Below, piece by piece: positions 24,629 to 31,599 of a stretch of DNA of 64,000 nucleotides (positions are counted from its first letter, which is position 1; each line of letters starts with the position of its first letter). The stretch is taken from contig NZ_JOFQ01000001.1 in NCBI RefSeq assembly GCF_000718305.1, positions 558,001-622,000 on the forward strand, given 5' to 3'. The notes under the pieces are model-generated. The model was given only the letters and a program-made list of their open reading frames with translations, was not told the origin of the DNA and ran no database searches. Source of the stretch: Streptomyces niger (GTDB lineage: Bacteria > Actinomycetota > Actinomycetes > Streptomycetales > Streptomycetaceae). A program made the position numbers and the translations under genes.

Positions 24629-25871
24629 CGACAAGCGCGGTGGCACCGCCACCCGACTGAAGGACACCATCGTCAACAGCCCGGCCACCGACCGGCTCAA
24701 GGAGGAGGCCTCGGCGTTCGCCGCGACCCAGGCCCAGCGGCTGCTGATCGCCGGTGGCCGGAAACTGGGCGCCGCCACCACCCGGCTGCAGGACATGGCC
24801 GAGGGCAACGGCCCCGGCCTCGGCCGGATGGTGCTGGACGGCGGCCGCCGCATCGCCGAGGGCGAAGGGCCGCTGCGGGCGGCCGTCGGCGCCGGCGCTT
24901 CCGGCGCGAAGGAGCGGATCCAGGAGACGCTGCGCAAGGTGGGCGGCGGCGCCAAGTCGGGCACCGGACAGGGCTCGTTCGTCACCGTCGTCGAGGACAC
25001 GGACGTCGGGGTGCCGGTGCGCACCGCGTACGACCAGTGGACGCAGTTCCAGGAGTTCAGCACCTTCACCAAGGGCGTGCAGAACGTGGACCGCGCCGAC
25101 GACACCACGTCCAACTGGCGGGCCAAGATCTTCTGGTCCACCCGCAGCTGGCAGGCGTCCGTCACCGAGCAGGTGCCGGACCGGCGCATCGCCTGGACGG
25201 CGGAGGGGGCGAAGGCCTCCCTCAAGGGGGTCGTCACCTTCCATGAGCTGGCACCGGACCTGACCCGCGTCCTGCTGGTCATCGAGTACTACCCGAAGGG
25301 CCTCTTCGAGCGGACCGGCAACATATGGCGGGCGCAGGGGCGGCGGGCCCGGCTGGACCTGAAGCACTTCCGCCGCTTCGTGATGCTGCGCGGGGAGTCG
25401 ACCGGCGGCTGGCGCGGGGAGATCCGCGACGGCGAGGTCGTCGAGTCGCACGAGGACGCGGTGGACCGCGAGGAGGACCAGGAGCCGGCGTCGTCCGACA
25501 CGACAGCGGACGGGCAGGAGGAGCCCGCGGAGTCGGCGGACCAGGAGGCCCCGGAGGCCCGGGAGGACTCCGAGGACCTGGTGGAGCCGGAGGGCCCTGA
25601 AGACTCGGCAGACACGGAAGACACGGCAGCCCCGGAAGAAGCGGAAGACACGGAAGAGCCGGAAGAGGCCTACGACGACGAGGAGTTCGCCGACGAGGAT
25701 GCCGGCGACGAGGAGGAGGAGTACGCCGACGAACCGGAGGCATACGAGGACGCCGAGGCCGCGGACGCCGAGGCCGCGGACGTCGAGGCCGCGGACGCCG
25801 AGGCTGCGGACGCCGAGGCCGAGGAGTACGAGGAGTACGAGGACGAACCCGAGCCGGAACGGGTGAGGTGA
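24621..25871 (+). CDS. gvpZ: SRPBCC-domain gas vesicle-associated protein GvpZ with acidic tail
   Basis: 416 residues, ATG 24621 overlapping the gvpY end. Residues 1-110 are helical (LKDTIVNSPATDRLKEEASA). A START/SRPBCC lipid-binding-type domain covers about 115-265 (VVEDTDVGVPVRTAYDQWTQ, FQEFSTFTKGVQNVDR, IAWTAEGAKASLKGVVTFHE). The last ~145 residues are almost entirely Asp, Glu and Ala, ending in EAAD[A/V] repeats. The Streptomyces gene order gives the name. SRPBCC domains bind hydrophobic ligands, so a role in lipid or hydrophobic-shell contact is an inference. The stop overlaps gvpJ. Confidence 0.78.
   Translation: MADDKRGGTATRLKDTIVNSPATDRLKEEASAFAATQAQRLLIAGGRKLGAATTRLQDMAEGNGPGLGRMVLDGGRRIAEGEGPLRAAVGAGASGAKERIQETLRKVGGGAKSGTGQGSFVTVVEDTDVGVPVRTAYDQWTQFQEFSTFTKGVQNVDRADDTTSNWRAKIFWSTRSWQASVTEQVPDRRIAWTAEGAKASLKGVVTFHELAPDLTRVLLVIEYYPKGLFERTGNIWRAQGRRARLDLKHFRRFVMLRGESTGGWRGEIRDGEVVESHEDAVDREEDQEPASSDTTADGQEEPAESADQEAPEAREDSEDLVEPEGPEDSADTEDTAAPEEAEDTEEPEEAYDDEEFADEDAGDEEEEYADEPEAYEDAEAADAEAADVEAADAEAADAEAEEYEEYEDEPEPERVR
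25755..25814 (+). repeat. 15-bp in-frame tandem repeat (4 copies) in gvpZ
   Basis: Four units GAGGCCGCGGACGCC with one or two base changes encode EAADA, EAADV, EAADA and EAADA near the C-terminus of GvpZ. The count may vary between strains. Confidence 0.85.
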
Positions 25872-26239
25872 GCACGCGCCCCATGTCGTATCCCGCAACC
25901 GGCGCCGGCGGCGGCGCCAACCTCGCCGACATTCTCGAACGCGTCCTGGACCGTGGCGTGGTGATCGTCGGTGACATCCGCGTCAACCTGCTCGACATCG
26001 AACTCCTGACCATCAAGCTGCGGCTGATCGTGGCGTCGGTGGAACGTGCCGAACAGATGGGCATCGACTGGTGGCGGGACGACCCGTCCCTGTCGGCCGG
26101 CGCCCGCCGCCGCGAGGTGGACCGGGAGGACCGGCAGCAGCAGGACCTGGCTCGGGAGAACGCCGAGCTGCGCGAGCGCATCGCCGCCCTGGAGGGCCGG
26201 CGGGACGCGCTGGAGGACGGAAAGGAAGAGGCACCGTGA
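25868..26239 (+). CDS. gvpJ: Gas vesicle protein GvpJ (GvpA paralogue)
   Basis: 123 residues, GTG 25868 overlapping the gvpZ stop. The GvpA-type core (about residues 18-75) reads LADILERVLDRGVVIVGDIR, VNLLDIELLTIKLRLIVASV, ERAEQMGIDWWRDDP. The C-terminal ~45 residues are a charged coiled-coil-like helix (EVDREDRQQQDLARENAELR). GvpJ is a minor shell or tip component that can seed vesicle ends. The Trp-Trp pair after the core is typical for GvpJ. Translationally coupled to gvpL by a 4-nt overlap. Confidence 0.9.
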   Translation: MSTRPMSYPATGAGGGANLADILERVLDRGVVIVGDIRVNLLDIELLTIKLRLIVASVERAEQMGIDWWRDDPSLSAGARRREVDREDRQQQDLARENAELRERIAALEGRRDALEDGKEEAP

Positions 26240-27105
26240 CCACGCCTCACGACAACGGCCGGCTGACCTACGCCTACGCCGTTCTCCGCAGCGGCGCCCG
26301 GCCGCCGGCCGGCCTGCTCGGCATCGGGGAAGCGCCCGTGCACACCGTGACCGAAGGGCCGCTGGCCGCGCTGGTCTCCACGGTGCCGGCGGCCGAGTTC
26401 GACCAGCCCCAGGTCCACGAACGCCTGGAGGACCTGGCGTGGCTGGAAACGACCGCGCGGGCGCACCGCCGGGTCGTGGACGAGGCCGCGGCGGAGGTCG
26501 GCGTGCTGCCGCTGCGGCTGGTCACCGTCTACCGCGACGAGGACTCCGTCCGGGCCGTGCTGACCGCGAACGCGGAGCGGTTCGAACGGCTGCTGGCGCG
26601 GCTGGACGGCCGGCTGGAGTGGGGCGTCAAGGCGTACGCCCGTGCTCCGGAGGAACGGCGGCCGGCGGAGGGGCACGAGCCCACCGCGCCGCCGGCGCCC
26701 GGCGCGGAGTCCGGCCGGGAGTTCCTGCGACGACGGCTGCGCGACCGCAAGGTCAGGGACAGCGCGCGGCAGGAGTCCGACGGCCTGGCGCGGGCGGTGC
26801 ACGACACGCTGACGCAGGCCGCCGAGGAGAGTCGGCTGCACCGCCCGCAGGACCCGAAGCTGGCCGAGGCCGTCGCCGCGTCCGGCGCCGCCGACGCCGA
26901 CGGCCACGCCCCCACGGGGACCCGCGCCGCCGTGACCCGCGGCCCGAACGTGCTGAACGGCGCCTATCTGGTCCGCCGTGAGCAGGCCGGGGAGTTCGCC
27001 GAGCGGGTCGGGGAGCTGGCGGCCCGCTCCCCCGCCCTGCGGATCGAGCTGACCGGCCCCTGGGCGCCGTACTCCTTCACCGATCTGCCGGAGGAGGCAC
27101 CATGA
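26236..27105 (+). CDS. gvpL: Gas vesicle protein GvpL (GvpL/GvpF family)
   Basis: 289 residues, GTG 26236 within the gvpJ end (GTGA). Same family as GvpF: LTYAYAVLRSGARPPAG at the start, GPLAALVSTVPAAEF, LAWLETTARAHRRVVDEAA, LPLRLVTVYRDEDSVRAVL, LDGRLEWGVKAYA and the C-terminal LRIELTGPWAPYSF. An inserted Arg-rich segment (EFLRRRLRDRKVRD) separates the halves. It is thought to scaffold other Gvp proteins during assembly. Overlaps gvpS by 4 nt. Confidence 0.92.
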   Translation: MTTPHDNGRLTYAYAVLRSGARPPAGLLGIGEAPVHTVTEGPLAALVSTVPAAEFDQPQVHERLEDLAWLETTARAHRRVVDEAAAEVGVLPLRLVTVYRDEDSVRAVLTANAERFERLLARLDGRLEWGVKAYARAPEERRPAEGHEPTAPPAPGAESGREFLRRRLRDRKVRDSARQESDGLARAVHDTLTQAAEESRLHRPQDPKLAEAVAASGAADADGHAPTGTRAAVTRGPNVLNGAYLVRREQAGEFAERVGELAARSPALRIELTGPWAPYSFTDLPEEAP

Positions 27106-27380
27106 GCACCCCGCTCTCCAGCGCTCAGGTGACACTGGTCGATCTGCTGGACCGGCTGCTGGCCGGCGGCGTGGTGATCGCCGGGGACCTGACGCTGCGC
27201 ATCGCGGACGTGGACCTGGTACGGGTGGACCTGCGCGCCCTGATCAGCTCGGTCAACGAGAACGTGCCGTCGCCGTTCGCCGGGCTCGCCCCGGAGGAGC
27301 CGGCGGCGGATCCGCTGCGGGTGACGGGGCCGTCGCGGGCCGCCGCCACGGTGCGGGTCGAGGAGGCGGTGCGGCCATGA
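27102..27380 (+). CDS. gvpS: Gas vesicle protein GvpS (GvpA-type)
   Basis: 92 residues, ATG 27102 in the gvpL stop (ATGA). Third GvpA-like protein of the operon: VTLVDLLDRLLAGGVVIAGD, LTLRIADVDLVRVDLRALIS, SVNENV. The core is shorter than in GvpA and the tail (residues 55-92) is Pro/Ala-rich. GvpS and GvpM-type proteins are minor assembly factors in other clusters. Overlaps gvpK by 4 nt. Confidence 0.87.
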   Translation: MSTPLSSAQVTLVDLLDRLLAGGVVIAGDLTLRIADVDLVRVDLRALISSVNENVPSPFAGLAPEEPAADPLRVTGPSRAAATVRVEEAVRP

Positions 27381-27661
27381 CCAGGCGGGTGGAGCTGGAC
27401 GAGGAGAGCGTCGAGCGGGATCTCGTACGGCTGGTGCTGACCGTCGTGGAGCTGCTGCACCAGCTCATGGAGCGGCAGGCGCTGCGCCGGGTCGATCAGG
27501 GCGATCTGTCCGAGGACCAGGAGGAGCGCATCGGCATGACGCTGATGCTGCTGGAGCGCCGGATGGACGAGCTGTGCACGCGGTACGACGTGGGGCGCGA
27601 CGAGCTCAATCTCGATCTGGGGCCGCTGGGTTCCCTGCTCCCGAGGGAGGGGGACGGGTAG
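27377..27661 (+). CDS. gvpK: Gas vesicle protein GvpK
   Basis: 94 residues, ATG 27377 in the gvpS stop (ATGA). GvpK signature: VELDEESVERDLVRLVLTVV, ELLHQLMERQALRRVDQGDL, QEERIGMTLMLLERRMDELC and DELNLDLGPLGSLL. It is a small conserved helical protein of the Gvp accessory complex, and last in the Streptomyces operon. A strong hairpin follows 68 nt after the stop. No gvpN or gvpC is present in the operon. Confidence 0.92.
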   Translation: MTRRVELDEESVERDLVRLVLTVVELLHQLMERQALRRVDQGDLSEDQEERIGMTLMLLERRMDELCTRYDVGRDELNLDLGPLGSLLPREGDG

Positions 27662-27728
27662 CGACCCGGTAGCCGTTGGCCGGAAAGCTCCGTGGGTCGG
27701 GCGTGCCGGGTGCCGACGCCACGGACCG

Positions 27729-27755
27729 ACGGCCCCGCCGCTGAGGCGGGGCCGT
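27729..27755. terminator. Terminator between gvpK and the convergent hemerythrin gene
   Basis: Perfect 11-bp stem (ACGGCCCCGCC / GGCGGGGCCGT) with loop GCTGA, placed between the ends of two convergent transcripts. Confidence 0.82.
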
Positions 27756-27804
27756 CTGTGCGTTCACCGGCCCGATGAACCGGCCGTCACGGCAGGCCGG
27801 CCGG

Positions 27805-28362
27805 TCAGCCCTTGCCCATGGCGGCGCGTATGGCGTCCTTGGTGCGGTCCACCACGGACGCGAACGGGGTCGCGACCGCGCTCTTCAGCCCGGTCTCGGT
27901 GCCCGGGTGCGGGTGCGTGGGCGCCACTGCCTCGGCGGCCTCGACCGCTATGGCCAGCCCCCGCATCGCCCGCTGGTCGGAGACCGCGCGCAGGTGGGTG
28001 AACTCGTTCTTCTCCTCCGCCTTGGCGTGCTCCAGCACGGCCCGCTGGAGCTGCTTGAAGAGGTCGACGAACTCCTGCGACTCGGTATCCATGTCCTCCA
28101 GCCTGCTGAGCGTCTCCTTGGCGCTCTTCTCCTCCTTCAACCGGTCGTCGACCACCTTCTCGCCGCCCTCGACGTGGTCGCGGATGTAGGGGTGGACGAC
28201 CTCTTCCTCTGCCGTCTCGTGCACCGCCAGCAGACGTACGACGCGGTGGAAGGCGGCCTTGCGCTCCTCGCCCTTGCTGTTCACGACGTCGTCCAGGAGG
28301 CGGCGGATCTGCTGGTGCTGCTGCTCGAGCAGCTCCACGACGTTCTTCTGCTTCTCGGCCAT
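27805..28362 (-). CDS. Hemerythrin HHE domain protein (second copy)
   Basis: 185 residues; the start at 28362 gives MAEKQKNVVELLEQQHQQIR, and longer frames lack support. Diiron ligand pattern: the QHQQIRRLLDD region, AVHETAEEEVVHPYI, MDTESQEFVDLFKQLQRAVL and EHAKAEEKNEFTHL. A C-terminal ~45-residue linker and helix follow. It probably binds oxygen or nitric oxide or detoxifies under stress. A good SigB/SigH-type promoter is seen at 28407-28432. Although it has the same gene length as the hemerythrin at 14976, the sequences differ widely, so this is not a recent copy. Confidence 0.87.
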   Translation of the reverse strand: MAEKQKNVVELLEQQHQQIRRLLDDVVNSKGEERKAAFHRVVRLLAVHETAEEEVVHPYIRDHVEGGEKVVDDRLKEEKSAKETLSRLEDMDTESQEFVDLFKQLQRAVLEHAKAEEKNEFTHLRAVSDQRAMRGLAIAVEAAEAVAPTHPHPGTETGLKSAVATPFASVVDRTKDAIRAAMGKG

Positions 28363-28406
28363 GTCGTGCGGGCCCCTCTCGTCTCGTCGTGCGGGACGGC
28401 GGACGA

Positions 28407-28432
28407 GTACCCCGGCCGCCACCGCCCGAGAC
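28407..28432 (-). promoter_or_regulatory. SigB/SigH-type promoter of the second hemerythrin gene
   Basis: On the minus strand: GTCTC (28432-28428), 15 nt, GGGTAC (28412-28407). It matches the stress sigma consensus with one mismatch in the -35. The predicted start near 28400 gives a ~38-nt leader to the ATG at 28362. Confidence 0.6.
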
Positions 28433-28585
28433 GACCGGAACCGGCCGCACCGCGAGCCGGTGGTGGGGCCGGAATCGGATTTACCGCCCTCCGCTACACA
28501 TAAGGGCGAAATAAGCGCAAGATAGCTCTAGCGGCGCCTGCCACTCCAGGAGACAGGGCCGCAGAGTTCGAAGGAGACGAGTCTG

Positions 28586-29026
28586 ATGGCAGACGTCTCA
28601 CACACCAGAGGCGATATCGCCAGTCACCCTGATGTTCCCGAGATGCGGGACCGGTACGCCCGCATGCTCGGCGGTCGCGATGTGGCGCTCGTGGACGGAC
28701 CGGTCTTCCTCGTCGGTCTGTACTGCGCCATCTCGCCCTGGACACTCCACTTCACCGCGAGCCAGCCCGCCCTTGTGACCCACAACCTCATCCTGGGCAT
28801 CGCGATCGGCCTGCTGGCGCTGGGCTTCACCGTCACACCGGAGCGGATGTACGGCATGAGCTGGGCCATGTCCGCCATCGGCGCCTGGCTGATCATCTCG
28901 CCGTGGATCGTCGGCAGCAGCCCCGACGCGGGAGTCGTCTGGAACAACGTCGTCGTCGGCGCCCTGACCGTGCTGCTCGGGATGGCGTGTGCGGGCGCTG
29001 CCGCAAAGGTCGGCAAGCGACCGTAG
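28586..29026 (+). CDS. SPW repeat membrane protein
   Basis: 146 residues, ATG 28586 after GAAGGAGACGAG. Four hydrophobic segments make two helix hairpins; each pair contains the SPW repeat (AISPWTLHF near residue 49 and IISPWIVG near 108). This arrangement defines the SPW family of small four-helix membrane proteins, function unknown, common near stress genes in actinobacteria. The first ~30 residues are hydrophilic. It is divergent from the hemerythrin gene. The same reading frame continues past its TAG into the repeat region listed next. Confidence 0.87.
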   Translation: MADVSHTRGDIASHPDVPEMRDRYARMLGGRDVALVDGPVFLVGLYCAISPWTLHFTASQPALVTHNLILGIAIGLLALGFTVTPERMYGMSWAMSAIGAWLIISPWIVGSSPDAGVVWNNVVVGALTVLLGMACAGAAAKVGKRP

Positions 29027-29074
29027 CGGACGGCGGAACACCGTGGCGGACGGTGGAACGACGAAAGGAAACAC

Positions 29075-29134
29075 ATCGACAAGCCCACCGACAAGCACAC
29101 CGACAAGCACATCGAGAAGCACATCGAGAAGCAC
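29075..29134 (+). repeat. 12-bp tandem repeat (5 units)
   Basis: Five in-frame units of the type ACCGACAAGCAC / ATCGAGAAGCAC, encoding IDKP, TDKH, TDKH, IEKH and IEKH, plus a partial sixth (FD). There are no spacers, so it is a simple tandem repeat and not a CRISPR array. Confidence 0.85.
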
Positions 29135-29257
29135 TTCGACAGCCGAAGACAGCCGAACACCGACAGGTCGGCCGGTCCGCCCGCGGACCGGCCGACGCAC
29201 GCGCCCCTCGGCCGCCCCCACTCCCCCGTACCCCTCCCGGTCCCGCCCGGTGCATGA
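29075..29257 (+). other. Coding-like 60-codon frame of DKH repeats without ATG/GTG/TTG start
   Basis: A frame beginning with ATC at 29075 and ending TGA at 29255 reads IDKPTDKHTDKHIEKHIEKH, then FDSRRQPNTDRSAG and a Pro-rich end. About 54 of its 60 codons end in G or C, unlike the two other forward frames, which is the usual mark of a translated Streptomyces frame. AAAGGA sits five nt before the ATC, exactly where a ribosome binding site should be. No ATG, GTG or TTG occurs in frame between the SPW stop and this point. It may use an ATC start, be a gene with a mutated start, or be a relic. Confidence 0.35.
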
Positions 29258-29361
29258 AGCGGCGGCGTACGGATACCCGGACCGGCACCACCCGGCGACG
29301 GCCGGGCGGCCCACTCCGGCGGGCGGCACCGCCGGACGGCCCGGAACGGGAGACACAGGTG

Positions 29362-29778
29362 ATGGCAGAGAACGCGGACACCGGCCTCTTCGACGAAGCC
29401 TTCGTCTACGTGGAGGCCGCGGTGGTGGTGCTGGACTGTGCGGAGCCCGAGCCGGTGGCGGAGTTCTACGCGAAGCTCATAGGCGCCGAGCTGCCGTCGG
29501 AGATGGGCGTCGAGCTCATCGAGATCACCGGCCGCCACGGCACGCGGATCGCGTTCCGGCGGGACCACGGCGCGGCCCCGCCCTCATGGCCCCGGCCCGA
29601 CGACTCCCAGCAGGCCCATCTGCACCTGCTGGTGCCGCGGGACCGCATGGACGACGTGGAGCGCCAGGTGATCGACTACGGCGGGCGGCCGATGGAGACC
29701 CCGCGCAAGGAGGGCATGGAGGAGCTGCGCTTCTTCTCGGACCCCGCGGGCCATCCCTTCGTGCTGCGCTCCATGTGA
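29362..29778 (+). CDS. VOC family (glyoxalase-like) protein
   Basis: 138 residues, ATG 29362 with GGGAGA upstream. Two beta-alpha-beta-beta-beta modules of the vicinal oxygen chelate fold are visible: AAVVVLDCAEPEPVAEFYAK, then GVELIEITGRHGTRIAFRRD, and QAHLHLLVPRDRMDDVERQV followed by LRFFSDPAGHPFVLRSM. The histidine and acidic positions that usually hold metal are only partly clear. The layout matches the Glyoxalase_6-like group of actinobacteria, which includes resistance, dioxygenase-like and binding proteins, so the function is open. It may be in one transcript with the phosphoesterase gene 100 nt downstream. Confidence 0.8.
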   Translation: MAENADTGLFDEAFVYVEAAVVVLDCAEPEPVAEFYAKLIGAELPSEMGVELIEITGRHGTRIAFRRDHGAAPPSWPRPDDSQQAHLHLLVPRDRMDDVERQVIDYGGRPMETPRKEGMEELRFFSDPAGHPFVLRSM

Positions 29779-29878
29779 CCACCGGCCACGGCAGTACCGC
29801 CCGGCACGCTCCCGCATGCGCCGTACGTGCCGGTGCGCGAGAGTGACACCAGCGGCCATCGGCAGGAAAGGGGTTGCC

Positions 29879-30547
29879 GTGAAGGGCGAGCGAGGCCTCA
29901 CGACGTATCAGAGCAAGCGCGACTTCGAGCGGACCCGTGAGCCGCAGGGGCGGCAGGCCTCCGGCGCGCCGCCCGCCGACGGCGCCGATCCGGTCTTCGT
30001 CGTGCAGATCCACGACGCCTCCACCATGCACTTCGACTTCCGGCTGGAGGTGGACGGCGTCCTGAAGTCCTGGTCGGTGCCGAAGGGCCCGTCCACCGAC
30101 CCGCACGACAAGCGGCTGGCCATGCCCACGGAGGACCACCCGATGGAGTACCGGGAGTTCGAAGGGGTGATCCCGAAGGGCGAGTACGGCGGCGGCACGG
30201 TCATCGTGTGGGACCAGGGCACGTACCGCCCGCTGCCCCCGAAGAAGCGCAAGGACCGCGACGCGACCTTCGCGGAGCGGCTGGAGCACGGGCACGTGAC
30301 GTTCTGGATGGACGGCGACAAGCTGCACGGCGGCTACGCGCTGACCCGCTTCCGCACCGCCGAGAACGAGGGCCGGGAGTCCTGGCTGCTGGTGAAGGAG
30401 AACGACGAGCGGGCCGGGCAGCGCGGCGCCCCGGACCCGCGCCGGGCCAAGTCGGCGCGCAGCGGCCGGACGCTCGGACAGGTCGCGGCCGACGAGGGCA
30501 CCGAGGACTCCGGGGCCGGCAAGGGCGCAGGGCGGAAGGGGAAGTGA
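29879..30547 (+). CDS. LigD-type 3'-phosphoesterase (stand-alone PE domain)
   Basis: 222 residues. GTG 29879 is chosen because GGAAAGGGG lies five nt upstream; the ATG at 29816 has no such support. The PE domain of bacterial LigD is clear: FVVQIHDASTMHFDFRLEVD, LKSWSVPKGPS, LAMPTEDHPMEYREFEGVIP, GEYGGGTVIVWDQGTY and the closing HGGYALTRFR, with metal-binding His/Asp in the first motif. The enzyme trims 3'-phosphate and 3'-ribonucleotides at DNA ends before ligation. Here it is a separate gene overlapping the ligase gene by 4 nt (GTGA), so the two products are made together. Ku is 10 kb upstream. A basic linker-like C-terminus remains. Confidence 0.9.
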   Translation: MKGERGLTTYQSKRDFERTREPQGRQASGAPPADGADPVFVVQIHDASTMHFDFRLEVDGVLKSWSVPKGPSTDPHDKRLAMPTEDHPMEYREFEGVIPKGEYGGGTVIVWDQGTYRPLPPKKRKDRDATFAERLEHGHVTFWMDGDKLHGGYALTRFRTAENEGRESWLLVKENDERAGQRGAPDPRRAKSARSGRTLGQVAADEGTEDSGAGKGAGRKGK

Positions 30548-31563
30548 CCGTGGCGGGCCTCCTGGAGTCACTGCCCGGCGCACAACGACGGCTGCTGGCC
30601 GACGCGCCCTCGGGCGCGGAGCTGGCAGCCCACCCCATGCTCGCGGTCCTGACCGACCGCAGGGACTTCGACCGGGACTGGATCTTCGAGCGCAAGCTCG
30701 ACGGGGTCCGGGCGCTGGCCGTACGCGACGGCGACCACGCCACGCTGCTGTCCCGCACCGGCCGCTCGATGGCCGGCACGTATCCGGAGATCGTCGACGC
30801 GCTGGCGGCGCAGGGCTGCCGGGACTTCGTGGTGGACGGCGAGGTCGTCGCCTTCTCCGGCGGCCGTACCGAGTTCTCCCGCCTCCAGCAGCGGATGGGC
30901 ATCACCGACCCCGAACAGGCCCGCGCCAGCTCGGTGGCGGTCACGTACTACGTCTTCGACCTGCTGCGACTGGACGGCCAGGACCTCACCCGGCTGCCGC
31001 TGCGCACCCGCAAGTCGCTGCTCCGCCGCGCCCTGCGCTTCGTCTCCCCGCTGCGCTTCACCCCGCACCGGAACCAGGGCGGCCCGGCGGAGCTGGCCGA
31101 CGCCTGTGAGCGCGGCTGGGAGGGCCTGATCGCCAAGCGCGCCGACGGGCCGTACGTGCCGCGCCGCTCCGGCGACTGGCTGAAACTGAAGTGCGCCCGC
31201 GGCCAGGAGTTCGTCATCGGCGGCTGGACCGAGCCGGCCGGCAGCCGCGTCGGCTTCGGGGCCCTGCTGCTCGGCTACCACGCGAACGGGACACTGCGGT
31301 ACGCCGGCAAGGTCGGCACCGGCTACGACCGGACGACGCTGCACCGCATCCGTGGCCTCCTGGACGAGCGCGAGCAGACCCGCTCGCCCTTCGGGGACCC
31401 GGTACGGGAGCGCGGCGCGCACTGGGTGCGCCCCGAGCTGGTCGCCGAGGTGGGCTTCACCGAGTGGACCCGGGACGGCATGCTCCGCCACCCCCGCTTC
31501 CTCGGCCTACGGGACGACAAGCAGCCCGCCGAGGTGGTACGCGAGGAGCCCCGGGCGGCGTGA
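30544..31563 (+). CDS. ATP-dependent DNA ligase (LigD ligase domain type)
   Basis: 339 residues, GTG 30544 overlapping the phosphoesterase stop. All nucleotidyltransferase motifs are present: the adenylated lysine in FERKLDGVRALA (about residue 51), motif III VDGEVVAF, motif IIIa YYVFDLLRLDG, motif IV EGLIAKRADGPY and motif V DWLKLKC. An OB-fold domain follows with FVIGGWTEPAGSR and RYAGKVGTGY. It seals nicks and double-strand breaks in Ku-dependent end joining. The polymerase/primase domain of the full LigD is not encoded in the window. LigC-type ligases are an alternative, but the upstream phosphoesterase favours the LigD lineage. Confidence 0.92.
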   Translation: MTVAGLLESLPGAQRRLLADAPSGAELAAHPMLAVLTDRRDFDRDWIFERKLDGVRALAVRDGDHATLLSRTGRSMAGTYPEIVDALAAQGCRDFVVDGEVVAFSGGRTEFSRLQQRMGITDPEQARASSVAVTYYVFDLLRLDGQDLTRLPLRTRKSLLRRALRFVSPLRFTPHRNQGGPAELADACERGWEGLIAKRADGPYVPRRSGDWLKLKCARGQEFVIGGWTEPAGSRVGFGALLLGYHANGTLRYAGKVGTGYDRTTLHRIRGLLDEREQTRSPFGDPVRERGAHWVRPELVAEVGFTEWTRDGMLRHPRFLGLRDDKQPAEVVREEPRAA

Positions 31564-31599
31564 AGCCCGCCCGGGGCCGTGCGCCCCGCCGATCCGTGC

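Larger units (their letters stand above)
29027..29361 (+). other. Stretch (335 bp) between the SPW and VOC genes
   Basis: No gene with a normal start codon lies here. The first ~45 bp after the SPW stop contain two near-copies of GGCGGAACACCGT-like sequence. From 29075 a 12-bp tandem repeat and a coding-like frame follow to 29257 (listed separately). The rest, 29258-29361, is GC-rich with no clear signal apart from the GGGAGA in front of the VOC start. The VOC frame could be extended upstream to an ATG at 29254, but codon bias there is poor. Confidence 0.5.

Noticed and set aside
14976..28362. The two 558-bp hemerythrin genes as a recent duplication
   Set aside because: Equal length is a coincidence; the proteins differ in most residues outside the diiron ligands.
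29075..29140. Possible CRISPR array
   Set aside because: The 12-bp units are directly adjacent with no spacers and no cas genes are near; it is a simple in-frame tandem repeat.
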